A stretch of DNA of 64,000 nucleotides from DAIDKA01 sp036498905 (GTDB lineage: Bacteria > Pseudomonadota > Gammaproteobacteria > Steroidobacterales > Steroidobacteraceae), in assembly GCA_036498905.1 (NCBI GenBank), contig DASYER010000144.1:13072-77071 (forward strand), given 5' to 3'. Position numbers and translations under genes: made by a program. The notes below the pieces were generated by a model. That model did not search any database. It was not told where the DNA came from and was given only the letters and a program-made list of their open reading frames with translations. Of this stretch, positions 50,539 to 59,167 are shown one piece after another; position 1 is the first letter of the stretch; every line of letters begins with the position of its first letter.

Positions 50539-51063
50539 TTAGTACGGCCTGACCCTCTCCACGCTGGTGGCCGCATACTGTTCGGTCAGTGACTCAAAGT
50601 GCAGTGCCGCCCGGTGCACGTTGGGGTCATCGTGGATGAGCTGTCGCAGGCGCTTCTTGTAGCCGCGCATTCGCAGGGTAATCAGAGAGACGGCCGGTAC
50701 CGTCGCGTAACCGTAAAAGAGCCCCTGCGTTTCCTGCTCGGTTGCATCGTGCATGAGCCGCGGCGTGCACACATGGCGGGCGATATACGAACCTGCCGGT
50801 CTCTCATCGGCGCAATGAGTCTCGTAGCTCGGCTCGGTGTTTGCCTTGTTGAACGCGTCGTAGAAATCGTCGACTGACTTTTTGATTTCCAGGCGCAGTC
50901 GGTTCATCTTTTCCTTGTGCGCCTCCACGGTGACTTCGGCGGCCACAGACTGACTGTCTGCATTGCCATTCGGCAGTGGAGCGGGCGCGCTGCTATCGGC
51001 CGCATACGCGGCAACGCACCAGGAACTGCAGATCACCGCCAGCATCAGCGCCCGTTTGCGCAT
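50539..51063 (-). CDS. Secreted protein of unknown function with EVTVEA motif
   Basis: A 174-residue exported protein (signal peptide about 1-22, ATG 51063 preceded by GGAGGA). After a Ser/Asn-rich leader comes EVTVEAHKEKMNRLRLEIKK (about 43-62), then an amphipathic helical part with two Cys (about 82 and 97) that may form a disulfide. EVTVEA resembles the EVTVTA/VTVTGSRI strings of TonB-dependent receptor N-termini and of the two neighbouring genes. Function unknown. Confidence 0.68.
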   Translation of the reverse strand: MRKRALMLAVICSSWCVAAYAADSSAPAPLPNGNADSQSVAAEVTVEAHKEKMNRLRLEIKKSVDDFYDAFNKANTEPSYETHCADERPAGSYIARHVCTPRLMHDATEQETQGLFYGYATVPAVSLITLRMRGYKKRLRQLIHDDPNVHRAALHFESLTEQYAATSVERVRPY

Positions 51064-51097
51064 GGCATTTCCTCCGCGAGGCCGACCGCACTGCAAA

Positions 51098-51113
51098 TGC
51101 TACTGCCGTAGCA
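51098..51113 (-). terminator. Hairpin downstream of xylA
   Basis: On the minus strand TGCTAC-GGCA-GTAGCA is a perfect six-pair stem with a four-base loop, followed by TTTGC. It lies 24 bases after the xylA stop. The T-run is too short to be sure. Confidence 0.4.
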
Positions 51114-51136
51114 CAGCGAACGCCATTAACAATTCA

Positions 51137-52453
51137 TTAGTACTTGCAGTGCCGGGCAACGATGCTTTCAGCCAGTTCCTGGCGCCCCGAGCGCGTGACG
51201 GGCTTCAGATCGCTCTTGCGTGCGTGATCCGCCAGCGCTTCGAGAGTGAATTCACCCTTCATGATGCGCTGCCCCAGCGCACCATCCCAGCCCTGATAGC
51301 GCTCTTGGCGCAACTGAGCGAGCTGGCCCCCGGTCACGACATCGGCGGCGGCAAGCAGTGCACGTGCCAGGGTGTCGATACCGCTGATGTGCGCCAGGTA
51401 CAGGTCGGCTGGATCCACCGATTGGCGGCGCAGCTTGGCGTCGAAATTGAAGCCACCCGTGCTGAAGCCACCATCCTCGATCAGCTGCATGAGAGCCGGC
51501 ACCAGCTCCTGGGCATTGTTCGGAAACTGATCGGTGTCCCAGCCGTTGCGCGGATCACCACGGTTGATATCGACGGAACCGAAAATGCCGTAGGCGCGCG
51601 CTGCCGCGATCTCGTGTTCGAAATCCAGGCCCGCCAGCGTGGCATGGTTGACCTCGAGGTTCACCTTGACGTCAGCGGTCAGATCATAGCGTTGCAGAAA
51701 GGCGTAGACGGCCGCCGCGTCCCGATCGTACTGGTGCTTGGTCGGTTCGAATGGCTTCGGCTCGATCAGGATGGTGCCCTTGAATCCGATGCGATGCTTG
51801 TGTTCGACGACCATCGTCAAGAATCGGCCGTATTGGTCCAGCTCGCGCCGCAGATCCGTGTTCAGCAGCGAGTCATAGCCTTCGCGCCCGCCCCACAGCA
51901 CGTAGTTCTCTCCGCCCAGGCGTCGCGTCATCTCCAGGCAGCCGCGCACCTGCGCTGCGGCCCAGGCAAAGATCTCCGGGTCCGGACTGGTCGCGGCGCC
52001 GCCCGCGTAGCGAGGATGGCTGAAGAGATTGGCAGTGCCCCACAGCAGCTTGATGCTGCTGGCACTCATCTTCTGGGCGATCAGTGTCTCGATGTGACGA
52101 AGATTGGCATCATGCTCCTGCACCGAGTTCGCAGTAGCCATGACGTCCACGTCATGGAAGGTGAAGTACTTCACTCCCAGGCGCGTGAGGAAATCGAAGG
52201 CCGCATCGAGCTTCTCGCGGGCCATCTCCGCCGTGATGTGCGGCGCGAGCCAGGGACGCTGCAGAGTGCCGGCCCCGAAAATGTCCGCTCCGGGCCAGTT
52301 GAACGAGTGCCAATAACACACCGCCGGCTTCAGCCAGTCCTCCATACGCTTGCCGAGCACCACACGGTCCTTGTCGTACACCCGATAGGCGAACTCGCCG
52401 CTCGCAGCCGCGCCCGCAAATCGCACCGGCTCGACACTGGAGAAGACTGTCAT
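51137..52453 (-). CDS. xylA: Xylose isomerase
   Basis: A 438-residue metal-dependent TIM-barrel enzyme that converts D-xylose to D-xylulose. Blocks: CYWHSFNWPGADIFG, FTFHDVDVMA (catalytic His and Asp), YVLWGGREGYDSLLNTDLRR, EPKPFEPTKHQYDRD and GSVDINRGDPRNGWDTDQFP. ATG 52453 aligns with the E. coli start and has GGAG eight bases upstream; ATG 52474 is an in-frame alternative. A promoter with a perfect palindromic operator lies upstream. No xylulokinase gene is adjacent. Confidence 0.95.
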   Translation of the reverse strand: MTVFSSVEPVRFAGAAASGEFAYRVYDKDRVVLGKRMEDWLKPAVCYWHSFNWPGADIFGAGTLQRPWLAPHITAEMAREKLDAAFDFLTRLGVKYFTFHDVDVMATANSVQEHDANLRHIETLIAQKMSASSIKLLWGTANLFSHPRYAGGAATSPDPEIFAWAAAQVRGCLEMTRRLGGENYVLWGGREGYDSLLNTDLRRELDQYGRFLTMVVEHKHRIGFKGTILIEPKPFEPTKHQYDRDAAAVYAFLQRYDLTADVKVNLEVNHATLAGLDFEHEIAAARAYGIFGSVDINRGDPRNGWDTDQFPNNAQELVPALMQLIEDGGFSTGGFNFDAKLRRQSVDPADLYLAHISGIDTLARALLAAADVVTGGQLAQLRQERYQGWDGALGQRIMKGEFTLEALADHARKSDLKPVTRSGRQELAESIVARHCKY

Positions 52454-52503
52454 TTTGGGAACTCCGCCAGGCATTGTTGTTGGCCCTCAGGGCCTGGTCG
52501 TCG

Positions 52504-52532
52504 AGTCTAGTGATAGCGCTATCATCGCGCAA
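52504..52532 (-). promoter_or_regulatory. xylA promoter with operator in the spacer
   Basis: On the minus strand TTGCGC (52527-52532) and TAGACT (52504-52509) are 17 bases apart. The 14-base operator fills the spacer, so repressor and RNA polymerase cannot bind together. Start expected near 52497. Confidence 0.55.
52511..52524. promoter_or_regulatory. LacI-type operator (xyl-box-like) of xylA
   Basis: TGATAGCGCTATCA is a perfect 14-base palindrome with the central GCGC typical of LacI-family operators. It matches the Xanthomonas XylR box TGGTAGCGCTAACA at 12 of 14 positions. It lies between xylA and the LacI-type regulator gene. Confidence 0.75.
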
Positions 52533-52572
52533 GGGCCGGACCGCCCGCGCTCGCCCAGCGTCGCGGATCAGC

Positions 52573-53610
52573 TCAAGGCGGTGCCGATGAATCGCGTTTG
52601 ATCAGCGCGAAGTTGACAATATGCTGCTGCGGGCCGAGCGTGCCGCCGTTGGCGCGCAGACGGATCTCCTCGAGCAGCATTTCAATTGCCTTGCGGGCCA
52701 TGGCCGCGACGGGCTGGCGGATGGTGGTCAACGCCGGCCAGATGGTGGTCGCCATGGGCGTATCGTCAAACCCGACGATGGTCAGATCGCGCGGCACATC
52801 CAGGCGCAGGCGATGCGCGACCGCGATGGCCGCGGCCGCCATGTCGTCATTGCTGGCAAAGATCGCGCTGGGACGCTGCGGTGCTGCCAGCAGCTGTTCG
52901 GTCGCAAGCAGCCCGGAGCGATAGGTGAAGGCGCCCTGCTTGACCCAATCGGGGCGCGGTTCCAGGCCACGCTCGGCCAGGGCCGCGACGAAACCCGCAT
53001 AGCGTTCAGCGCTGGCAGTCTGATTGGCGGCCCCGAGAATGAAACCGATTTTCTGGTGCCCCAGGGACAACACATAGCGCGTCATGGCCGCGGCGGCCTC
53101 AAAGTCGTTGATCCGAACCGAGAGTCCCTCGACGGTGGGCCGGCCGGTTGCGATGGCGACGAACGGCTCGCGCGCGCTGCGCAGCGTATCCAGCGCCGTC
53201 TTCGAATCCGACAGCGGCGGCGGAAGGATGATGCCGCCAATGCCCTCGGCGAGCAGTTTGGCGATCACGGCGCGCTCGTTGCGCGTCCCGCATTTCTCGA
53301 GCAGGACCTGACAGCCGGCCTGGCTGCTTTGCTCCAGCACGCCCACCAGCAGTTCATTCATGTAGGTGGCGCTGGGATTGTTGTACAGCAGACCGATGTG
53401 GACCGTGGAGGCCTTGGCCAGATTGCGCGCGGCCACATTGGGCGAGTAGCCGAGTTTTTCGATGGCACTTTGTACGCGCGCGCGCGTTTCGGCGCGGACC
53501 TTGGCATCCCCGCTCAGAACCCGCGAGACCGTCATTGGCGAGACGCCAACGTGCTTGGCAACCTCATGCATCGTGACTGCGTCACGGCGGCGGCGGCGGG
53601 TTCTCTTCAC
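52573..53610 (-). CDS. LacI family transcriptional regulator, probable XylR
   Basis: A 345-residue repressor. The headpiece HTH reads VTMHEVAKHVGVSPMTVSRV with the hinge helix YSPNVAARNLA, followed by a periplasmic-binding-protein-like sensor domain (HIGLLYNNPS, FASNDDMAAAAIAVAHRL, ITIVGFDDTPM-like DLTIVGFDDTPMA). GTG 53610 has AGGAG four bases upstream; a frame up to 53790 runs into the esterase gene and is rejected. Location and operators point to control of xylA and the flanking xylan genes, with a xylose-derived inducer inferred. Confidence 0.88.
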   Translation of the reverse strand: MKRTRRRRRDAVTMHEVAKHVGVSPMTVSRVLSGDAKVRAETRARVQSAIEKLGYSPNVAARNLAKASTVHIGLLYNNPSATYMNELLVGVLEQSSQAGCQVLLEKCGTRNERAVIAKLLAEGIGGIILPPPLSDSKTALDTLRSAREPFVAIATGRPTVEGLSVRINDFEAAAAMTRYVLSLGHQKIGFILGAANQTASAERYAGFVAALAERGLEPRPDWVKQGAFTYRSGLLATEQLLAAPQRPSAIFASNDDMAAAAIAVAHRLRLDVPRDLTIVGFDDTPMATTIWPALTTIRQPVAAMARKAIEMLLEEIRLRANGGTLGPQQHIVNFALIKRDSSAPP

Positions 53611-53668
53611 GGGGCTCCTGATTGTTCCGGCACGCTCATTTATGCTCGATTCTATAGGCGATTGTCCC

Positions 53669-55033
53669 TCAATGGCTGAGCTTTTCCGCAGAAAGTGGGG
53701 GCGCCAAGGGCGGCGCTTCGCCGCGGCGCAACCTCGCCAACCACTGCTCGGAGCGCTCGGTGTACGGCCGCTGCTGTTCAGCGGTTGCATAATTATTGTG
53801 CGGTGAGTCCACCATCGGCACGGCCTCCTTGGGAGCCGTTATCCGATTGAATGCAGTCCAGATGCCCGCCGGTGGTGCAGTGGTGTCGGTAAACCCCATC
53901 GCCACCAGCGTCGGCGCGTGAATGCGCGCGGCACAATTCACCGTGTCGAAATATTGCGCGGTGTGCAGGGCCCGTGCGTTGTCGGCCGGCCAGTTCGGGT
54001 AGCCGGTCAGCCGGCCATGCGCCTCGCCATTGGCGTCCGCTCCGGAGGGTTCGTTGACGATGACGGCGGTGACCCGGTGATTCAACGCCGCTGTGCACAG
54101 ACTCTGCTGGCCGCCCATGCTGGTTCCCATGACGACCAGTGTATGCCCGTCCCAATCGGGTCGGCCCGCAAGATATTCGATAGCGCGATAGTCGGACAGA
54201 TACATGCGCAGAAAGTAACTGCGGTCGCGATCCTCCCGGCCGATGGTCTGGTATTTCTTCAATTGCGCCGGCAGCGCATCGTAGTAGGACTGCGGCTCAA
54301 CCGGCAGTACATCGTGCGGTTCGACGTTCAGCGCGAGCCACCCTTGGGCGGCCCGGTCAGTCACCCATTGCGGCTGCAACGGATAGGGACCGCCCGCGTA
54401 CTGCAGAATGAGCAAGGCGGGATGCCGGCCCGGGCCCGCGGGCCGCGCCAGCTGGCCGTGAATGTGGGCCCCATCGATGGTGCGCATGACGATGGTCGCG
54501 TACTCGACGCCGGCTTTGCCGCTCGGCACCGGGGTGAGCTCCGGCTGCGCCGGCACTGCTGCAAGCAGCTGCAGCTTTGCCTTCCAGAACTGATCGAAGT
54601 CGGCCGGCTCGGGTATCGAGGGTCGCAACTGTTCGGGGGCAACCGCGGCCCCGAGGAGCAGCGGCGGATCATCCTTATTCGGCATGGCGATCTCGACGTA
54701 CAGCATCTGCGGCCGTGCCGCCTTGACCTCGATGCGCGCGACGTTGGCTGCAAACTTAAGTTCGCCGGAGCCAATGACCTTGAGGGCATTCTCCTTGATG
54801 ACGTAGTGGTAGCCGTGCGCCGGCGCACCGGCGGCACGCATGATCGACCAGCCCACCGTCTCGCCCACGCGGTAGATACCACTGTCCCGATCCCGATTGG
54901 CCGACAGCAGATGCACCGCAACTGGCGCAGCGTCCTGAGCCCCCGCACCAACGCACATCACACCCACACACAGCGCCGCGACTCCGGCGGCGAACACCCC
55001 GCCCAGGCCGCACTTCTTGCCACTCGGATTCAT
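53669..55033 (-). CDS. Secreted acetylxylan-esterase-like alpha/beta hydrolase (CE7/AXE1 type)
   Basis: A 454-residue exported hydrolase. Signal peptide about 1-33; an N-terminal beta domain (about 40-125); then the AXE1-like catalytic domain with FDQFWKAKLQLLAAVP, the nucleophile GTSMGGQQSL (Ser) and a late Asp/His region TDTTAPPAG and SPHNNY. CE7 enzymes remove acetyl groups from xylo-oligosaccharides, which fits the xylA-GH3 setting, but cephalosporin deacetylase or other ester activity is possible. ATG 55033 has GGAG seven bases upstream; TTG 55048 is less likely. Confidence 0.8.
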   Translation of the reverse strand: MNPSGKKCGLGGVFAAGVAALCVGVMCVGAGAQDAAPVAVHLLSANRDRDSGIYRVGETVGWSIMRAAGAPAHGYHYVIKENALKVIGSGELKFAANVARIEVKAARPQMLYVEIAMPNKDDPPLLLGAAVAPEQLRPSIPEPADFDQFWKAKLQLLAAVPAQPELTPVPSGKAGVEYATIVMRTIDGAHIHGQLARPAGPGRHPALLILQYAGGPYPLQPQWVTDRAAQGWLALNVEPHDVLPVEPQSYYDALPAQLKKYQTIGREDRDRSYFLRMYLSDYRAIEYLAGRPDWDGHTLVVMGTSMGGQQSLCTAALNHRVTAVIVNEPSGADANGEAHGRLTGYPNWPADNARALHTAQYFDTVNCAARIHAPTLVAMGFTDTTAPPAGIWTAFNRITAPKEAVPMVDSPHNNYATAEQQRPYTERSEQWLARLRRGEAPPLAPPLSAEKLSH

Positions 55034-55137
55034 CGCAGAACTCCTCAATCGATTGCAACGAGGTCTTCAGACACGTCGCCATGAACAGCAAGCCGGTGCG
55101 CCGCATTGTAGCGCGGCGGAGCTGACACGGTGATTTA

Positions 55138-55151
55138 TGGTAGCGCTCCCA
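55138..55151. promoter_or_regulatory. Second xyl-box-like operator, between the esterase and GH3 genes
   Basis: TGGTAGCGCTCCCA agrees with the Xanthomonas xyl-box TGGTAGCGCTAACA at 12 of 14 positions and shares the TAGCGCT core with the site at 52511. It lies in the 166-base divergent gap, 49 bases before the GH3 start. A TACAAT -10 for the esterase gene is at 55105-55110 on the minus strand. Confidence 0.6.
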
Positions 55152-55199
55152 CTGGGCTAAGGTGTACGATTTGAAATCGCATGGGAAGGGGGGAGCAGC

Positions 55200-57665
55200 A
55201 TGGAATGCAGGCGACTGTGTACGCCGGTGATGTTTCTGTCGCTGGCGTGGGCGGCTGCGGCCGGCGCCGCACAGGCCCCCACCGTGCCACCCTATCAGGA
55301 TCCTTCCGTGCCGCTGGAGCGCCGTGTTGAGGATCTGCTGGGGCGAATGACGCTTGCGGAAAAGATTGCGCAGATCACCTGCATCTGGGACCACAAGAAG
55401 GACGCGCTCGATGCCGCCGGCAACTTCGATGCGGCCAAGGCGCGTGCGGCATTTCCGTCCGGCATCGGCCAGGTGGCGCGGCCGAGCGATCTGAACGGCA
55501 GCGGCGGTGACCCGCTGCAAACGCCCTTCCGCGATGCCCGACAGACGGTGGCCTTGGTGAATGCCATCCAGCACTTCGCCATGAAGGATACGCGGCTTGG
55601 GATCCCGGTCCTGTTTCACGAGGAAGGGCTGCACGGTTATGCGGCGCGCGATGCGACCAGTTTTCCCCAGGCTATCGCACTCGCCAGTTCCTGGGACCCG
55701 GCGTTGCTGAGCCGCGTCTTTTCAGTGGTCGCCCGTGAGATCCGCGCACGCGGGGTACAGCAGGTGCTCGCGCCCGTCGTGGATGTCGGCCGTGATCCGC
55801 GCTGGGGCCGCATTGAAGAAACCTATGGCGAAGACCCTTACCTCGTGGGCCAGCTGGGGAGCGCCGCCGTACGCGGTTTCCAGGGTGACACACTGCCGCT
55901 GATGCCCGGGAAGGTCTACGCCACTCTCAAGCACATGACCGGGCACGGGCAGCCCGAGAGCGGCACCAACGTCGGACCGGCGAGCATTTCCGAGCGCACG
56001 CTGCGCGAGATGTTCTTCCCGCCGTTTGCGACCGCCGTGCACTTCGCCAACGCCCGCAATGTCATGGCTTCCTACAACGAAATTGACGGCATCCCCTCGC
56101 ACGCGAACTACTGGCTGCTGCACGATGTGCTGCGCGGTGAGATGGGCTTCACGGGCGCGGTGGTCAGCGACTACTACGGCATCGAGCAGCTGCAGCAGCT
56201 GCATCATGTCGAACCGGACCTGATGCACGCCGCCGTGCGCGCGCTGCATGCGGGGGTCGACTTCGACCTGCCCGACGGAGATGCCTACGCCAAGCTTCCA
56301 CAGGCGCTCGCCGCCGGTCTGGTGACGCAGGCCGAGATCGATACGGCCGTGCGCCACATGCTGCGCCTGAAATTCCAGGCCGGACTGTTCGAGCATCCGT
56401 ACGCCGATGCCGACTATGCGGCCTCGATCACCGGCAATGCGGAGGCGCGCGCACTCGCCGTGGAGGCCGCGCGCCGCAGCACGGTGCTGCTGAAGAACGA
56501 TGGTGCCCTGCCCCTGCACGCCGCAGCGCTGAAGACGCTTGCGGTCATCGGCCCCAACGCCGCTGTGGTGCGGCTGGGCGGCTACTCCAACGTGCCGGCC
56601 CACAGCGTCAGCCTTCTCGATGGCATTCGCGCCAAGCTCGGCCAACGGGTGCAGGTGGTCAGTGCCGAGGGCGTGCAGCTGACCGCCAAGGGCGACTGGT
56701 ACACGGATGATGTGCAGCTGGCGGATCGTGACGCCAACCTGCGCCGCATCCAGCAGGCCGTCGCAGTCGCACGCACGGCGGATGCCATCGTGCTCGCCAT
56801 CGGCACCAGTGGCGCGATCAGTCGCGAGGGCTGGGCCGACAATCATCTGGGCGACCGCGACACCCTCGGCCTGGTGGCCCAGCAGGACGAACTGGCGCAG
56901 GCGATGTTTGCGTTGGGCAAGCCGGTGATCGTCGTCCTGATCAACGGCCCGCCATTGTCCATTCCCGACATCGTCGCCAAATCCAATGCGCTGCTGGAGG
57001 CCTGGTATCCCGGCCAGGAGGGTGGCACCGCGCTTGCCGATATCCTGTTCGGAGACAGCAATCCGGGCGGCAAGCTGCCCGTCACCATTGCGCGCTCGGT
57101 GGGGCAGCTGCCGATGTACTACGACCAGAAGCCCAGCGCCCATCGCGGCTACCAGTTCGACTCGAAGGATCCGCTGTTTCCTTTCGGCTATGGACTGTCG
57201 TATTCGACTTTCGAGATCGGGGCCCCACAGCTGTCGGCAACCCACATCACGGCCGCGCAGTCCGTGAGCGTTGCAGTGAATGTCCGCAATACCGGCAAGC
57301 TCAGCGGTGACGAGGTCGTGCAGCTGTACCTGCATGAGGTGACGGCGCCGGTCACCCAGCCGGTCAAGCAACTGAAGGGATTCCGCCGTGTCACGCTGGC
57401 GCCGGGCCAGAGCACGACCGTGCGCTTCACGCTCGACCCGGCCGCCCTGAGCATCTGGGATGAGCATATGAAGCACGTCGTCTTTCCCGGCAGCTTCCAG
57501 ATCATGACCGGGCCGAGCTCAGCAGATGTGAAGACCACCGTGCTCGAAGTCGCGCCCGAATCGAATCGCGGGGGCGCCGGAGGCAGTCGTAGGGGTCCCC
57601 CAACCCGTACGTCACCGCCTCCGGCGTCCGCCCGCGGACCGGCCCGGGAGATTCAAGGCAGATGA
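55200..57665 (+). CDS. Glycoside hydrolase family 3 beta-glucosidase/beta-xylosidase
   Basis: An 821-residue secreted GH3 enzyme (signal peptide about 1-24). N-terminal barrel: RVEDLLGRMTLAEKIAQITC, DPRWGRIEETYGEDPYL, ATLKHMTGHGQPESGTN; nucleophile Asp in AVVSDYYGIEQ (about 325). Second domain STVLLKNDGALPLH and a fibronectin-III-like domain near the C-terminus (GDEVVQLYLHEV). The last 35 residues are Arg/Pro/Gly-rich and unlike GH3. The neighbourhood suggests beta-xylosidase activity, but beta-glucosidase cannot be excluded. ATGA overlap with the GH1 gene. Confidence 0.9.
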   Translation: MECRRLCTPVMFLSLAWAAAAGAAQAPTVPPYQDPSVPLERRVEDLLGRMTLAEKIAQITCIWDHKKDALDAAGNFDAAKARAAFPSGIGQVARPSDLNGSGGDPLQTPFRDARQTVALVNAIQHFAMKDTRLGIPVLFHEEGLHGYAARDATSFPQAIALASSWDPALLSRVFSVVAREIRARGVQQVLAPVVDVGRDPRWGRIEETYGEDPYLVGQLGSAAVRGFQGDTLPLMPGKVYATLKHMTGHGQPESGTNVGPASISERTLREMFFPPFATAVHFANARNVMASYNEIDGIPSHANYWLLHDVLRGEMGFTGAVVSDYYGIEQLQQLHHVEPDLMHAAVRALHAGVDFDLPDGDAYAKLPQALAAGLVTQAEIDTAVRHMLRLKFQAGLFEHPYADADYAASITGNAEARALAVEAARRSTVLLKNDGALPLHAAALKTLAVIGPNAAVVRLGGYSNVPAHSVSLLDGIRAKLGQRVQVVSAEGVQLTAKGDWYTDDVQLADRDANLRRIQQAVAVARTADAIVLAIGTSGAISREGWADNHLGDRDTLGLVAQQDELAQAMFALGKPVIVVLINGPPLSIPDIVAKSNALLEAWYPGQEGGTALADILFGDSNPGGKLPVTIARSVGQLPMYYDQKPSAHRGYQFDSKDPLFPFGYGLSYSTFEIGAPQLSATHITAAQSVSVAVNVRNTGKLSGDEVVQLYLHEVTAPVTQPVKQLKGFRRVTLAPGQSTTVRFTLDPAALSIWDEHMKHVVFPGSFQIMTGPSSADVKTTVLEVAPESNRGGAGGSRRGPPTRTSPPPASARGPAREIQGR

Positions 57666-59140
57666 AACGCCGCACGCTGTTGCAGTGCCTCGCCGCCGTT
57701 GCCGGTGCCCCGCTCGGCATGCTGATTCGACCGGCGGCTGCCCAGGCCCCGGTGCCACACCAGCCACCCGCGCCTTCGACGCCGATCGCCTTCCCCAAGG
57801 GGTTTTTGTGGGGCGCCGCCACCGCCGCGTATCAGGTGGAGGGCGCCTGGAATGCGGATGGCAAAGGCGAGTCCATCTGGGACCGATTCAGCCACACGCC
57901 CGGCAATATCAAGAACGGCGCCACCGGTGATGTGGCCTGCGACAGTTATCATCGCTACCGCGACGACATCGCACTGCTGAAGCAGCTGAATCTGAAGAGC
58001 TACCGCTACTCGATCGCATGGCCGCGCATCCAGCCCTCGGGCCGGGGCGCGGCCAATTCGCGCGGTCTCGACTACTACAAGCGCCTCACGGATGCGGTGC
58101 TCGAAGCCGGGATTCGCCCGCTGCCGACGCTGTATCACTGGGACCTGCCACAGGCCTTGGAGGACTCAGGTGGCTGGCCGAACCGCGACACCGCCGCGCG
58201 TTTCGCCGACTACGTCGGCATCGTCGCGCATGCCCTCGGGGACCGACTGCCGCAGTGGACCATCTTCAACGAACCGAAGACCTTCACCGCCGTTGGCTAC
58301 TGGAATGGCCGGCATGCGCCGGGCCGACACGACTGGCGGGCATTCCTGAAGGCCACGCACGTCGTGAACCTCGCACAGGGAATGGCATTTCGTGCATTGA
58401 AGGCGATCGATAGCAAATTTGCCGTGGGCAGCGCCTTCGATGTAGCGCCGATGTTTCCGGCGACCGCGGCCTACGAGGACGTTGCAGCAGCCGAACGCTG
58501 GCACCGCTTCCAGAACCTATGGTTCGTCACCACCGCGCTGCACGGTCATTATCCCGAGGGTGTGTTGCCGCCGGAGCACCAGGCCGAACTGCTCGGGTTT
58601 CGCCAGGGCGATGAGCGGCTGATGCGCGCGCCGCTGGATTACATGGGCCTCAACTACTACTCGCCGTGGCTGGTACAGGACTCAAGGGCACCCGACAGCG
58701 CGATCGACGTGCAGGTCAGTGGCCAGTGGGCAACCGCGCCGGTGAAGACGCCCAAGACCGATGTCGGCTGGGACATCTACCCGCAGGGATTTCGTGAAAT
58801 CCTGGTGCGCATGCGGCGCGAAGCAGGCCCGTTGCCCATCGAGATCACCGAGAACGGCGCCGCCTACAACACTGCACCGGATGCGCATGGGCAGATCCAT
58901 GACAGCGCGCGCATCGATTATCTGCGCAGCCATTTGCACGCTCTCGCCCAGGCGATCGGCGACGGGGTGCCGGTGCGGGCCTATCACTGCTGGAGCCTGA
59001 TGGATAACTTTGAATGGGCCGAGGGCTATTCGCAGCGCTTCGGGCTTAGCTACGTCGATTTCGCGCAAGGACAGCGCCGCACCATCAAGGATTCGGGCCA
59101 CTGGTACGCGGGGGTCGCGGCCGCGAATGCGTTGATCTGA
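57662..59140 (+). CDS. Exported glycoside hydrolase family 1 beta-glucosidase
   Basis: A 492-residue GH1 enzyme. N-terminus MKRRTLLQCLAAVAGAP is a twin-arginine-like signal, so export through Tat is likely. FLWGAATAAYQVEGAWN is the GH1 N-terminal signature; acid/base Glu in TIFNEPKTF, nucleophile Glu in IEITENGAAYN, and the sugar-binding WSLMDNFEWAEGYSQRFGL. Works on beta-linked disaccharides together with the GH3 enzyme encoded just before it. Confidence 0.94.
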   Translation: MKRRTLLQCLAAVAGAPLGMLIRPAAAQAPVPHQPPAPSTPIAFPKGFLWGAATAAYQVEGAWNADGKGESIWDRFSHTPGNIKNGATGDVACDSYHRYRDDIALLKQLNLKSYRYSIAWPRIQPSGRGAANSRGLDYYKRLTDAVLEAGIRPLPTLYHWDLPQALEDSGGWPNRDTAARFADYVGIVAHALGDRLPQWTIFNEPKTFTAVGYWNGRHAPGRHDWRAFLKATHVVNLAQGMAFRALKAIDSKFAVGSAFDVAPMFPATAAYEDVAAAERWHRFQNLWFVTTALHGHYPEGVLPPEHQAELLGFRQGDERLMRAPLDYMGLNYYSPWLVQDSRAPDSAIDVQVSGQWATAPVKTPKTDVGWDIYPQGFREILVRMRREAGPLPIEITENGAAYNTAPDAHGQIHDSARIDYLRSHLHALAQAIGDGVPVRAYHCWSLMDNFEWAEGYSQRFGLSYVDFAQGQRRTIKDSGHWYAGVAAANALI

Positions 59141-59144
59141 TGCC

Positions 59145-59160
59145 GCGGCGTCAACGCCGC
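59145..59160. terminator. Hairpin between the convergent GH1 and fghA genes
   Basis: GCGGCGT (59145-59151) and ACGCCGC (59154-59160) are inverted repeats with a two-base gap, followed by TTTGT on the plus strand. It may stop transcription from the GH1 side; the T-run is weak. Confidence 0.35.
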
Positions 59161-59167
59161 TTTGTGA

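Noticed and set aside
52573..53790. LacI-type gene starting at 53790
   Set aside because: The added 60 residues overlap the esterase gene in another frame and are not family-like; GTG 53610 with AGGAG is better.
55722..57476. Long open frame (584 codons) on the minus strand inside the GH3 gene
   Set aside because: It is the mirror of a highly biased GC-rich coding frame; the product is His/Arg/Gln-rich without domain signals, whereas the plus frame is a clear GH3 enzyme.
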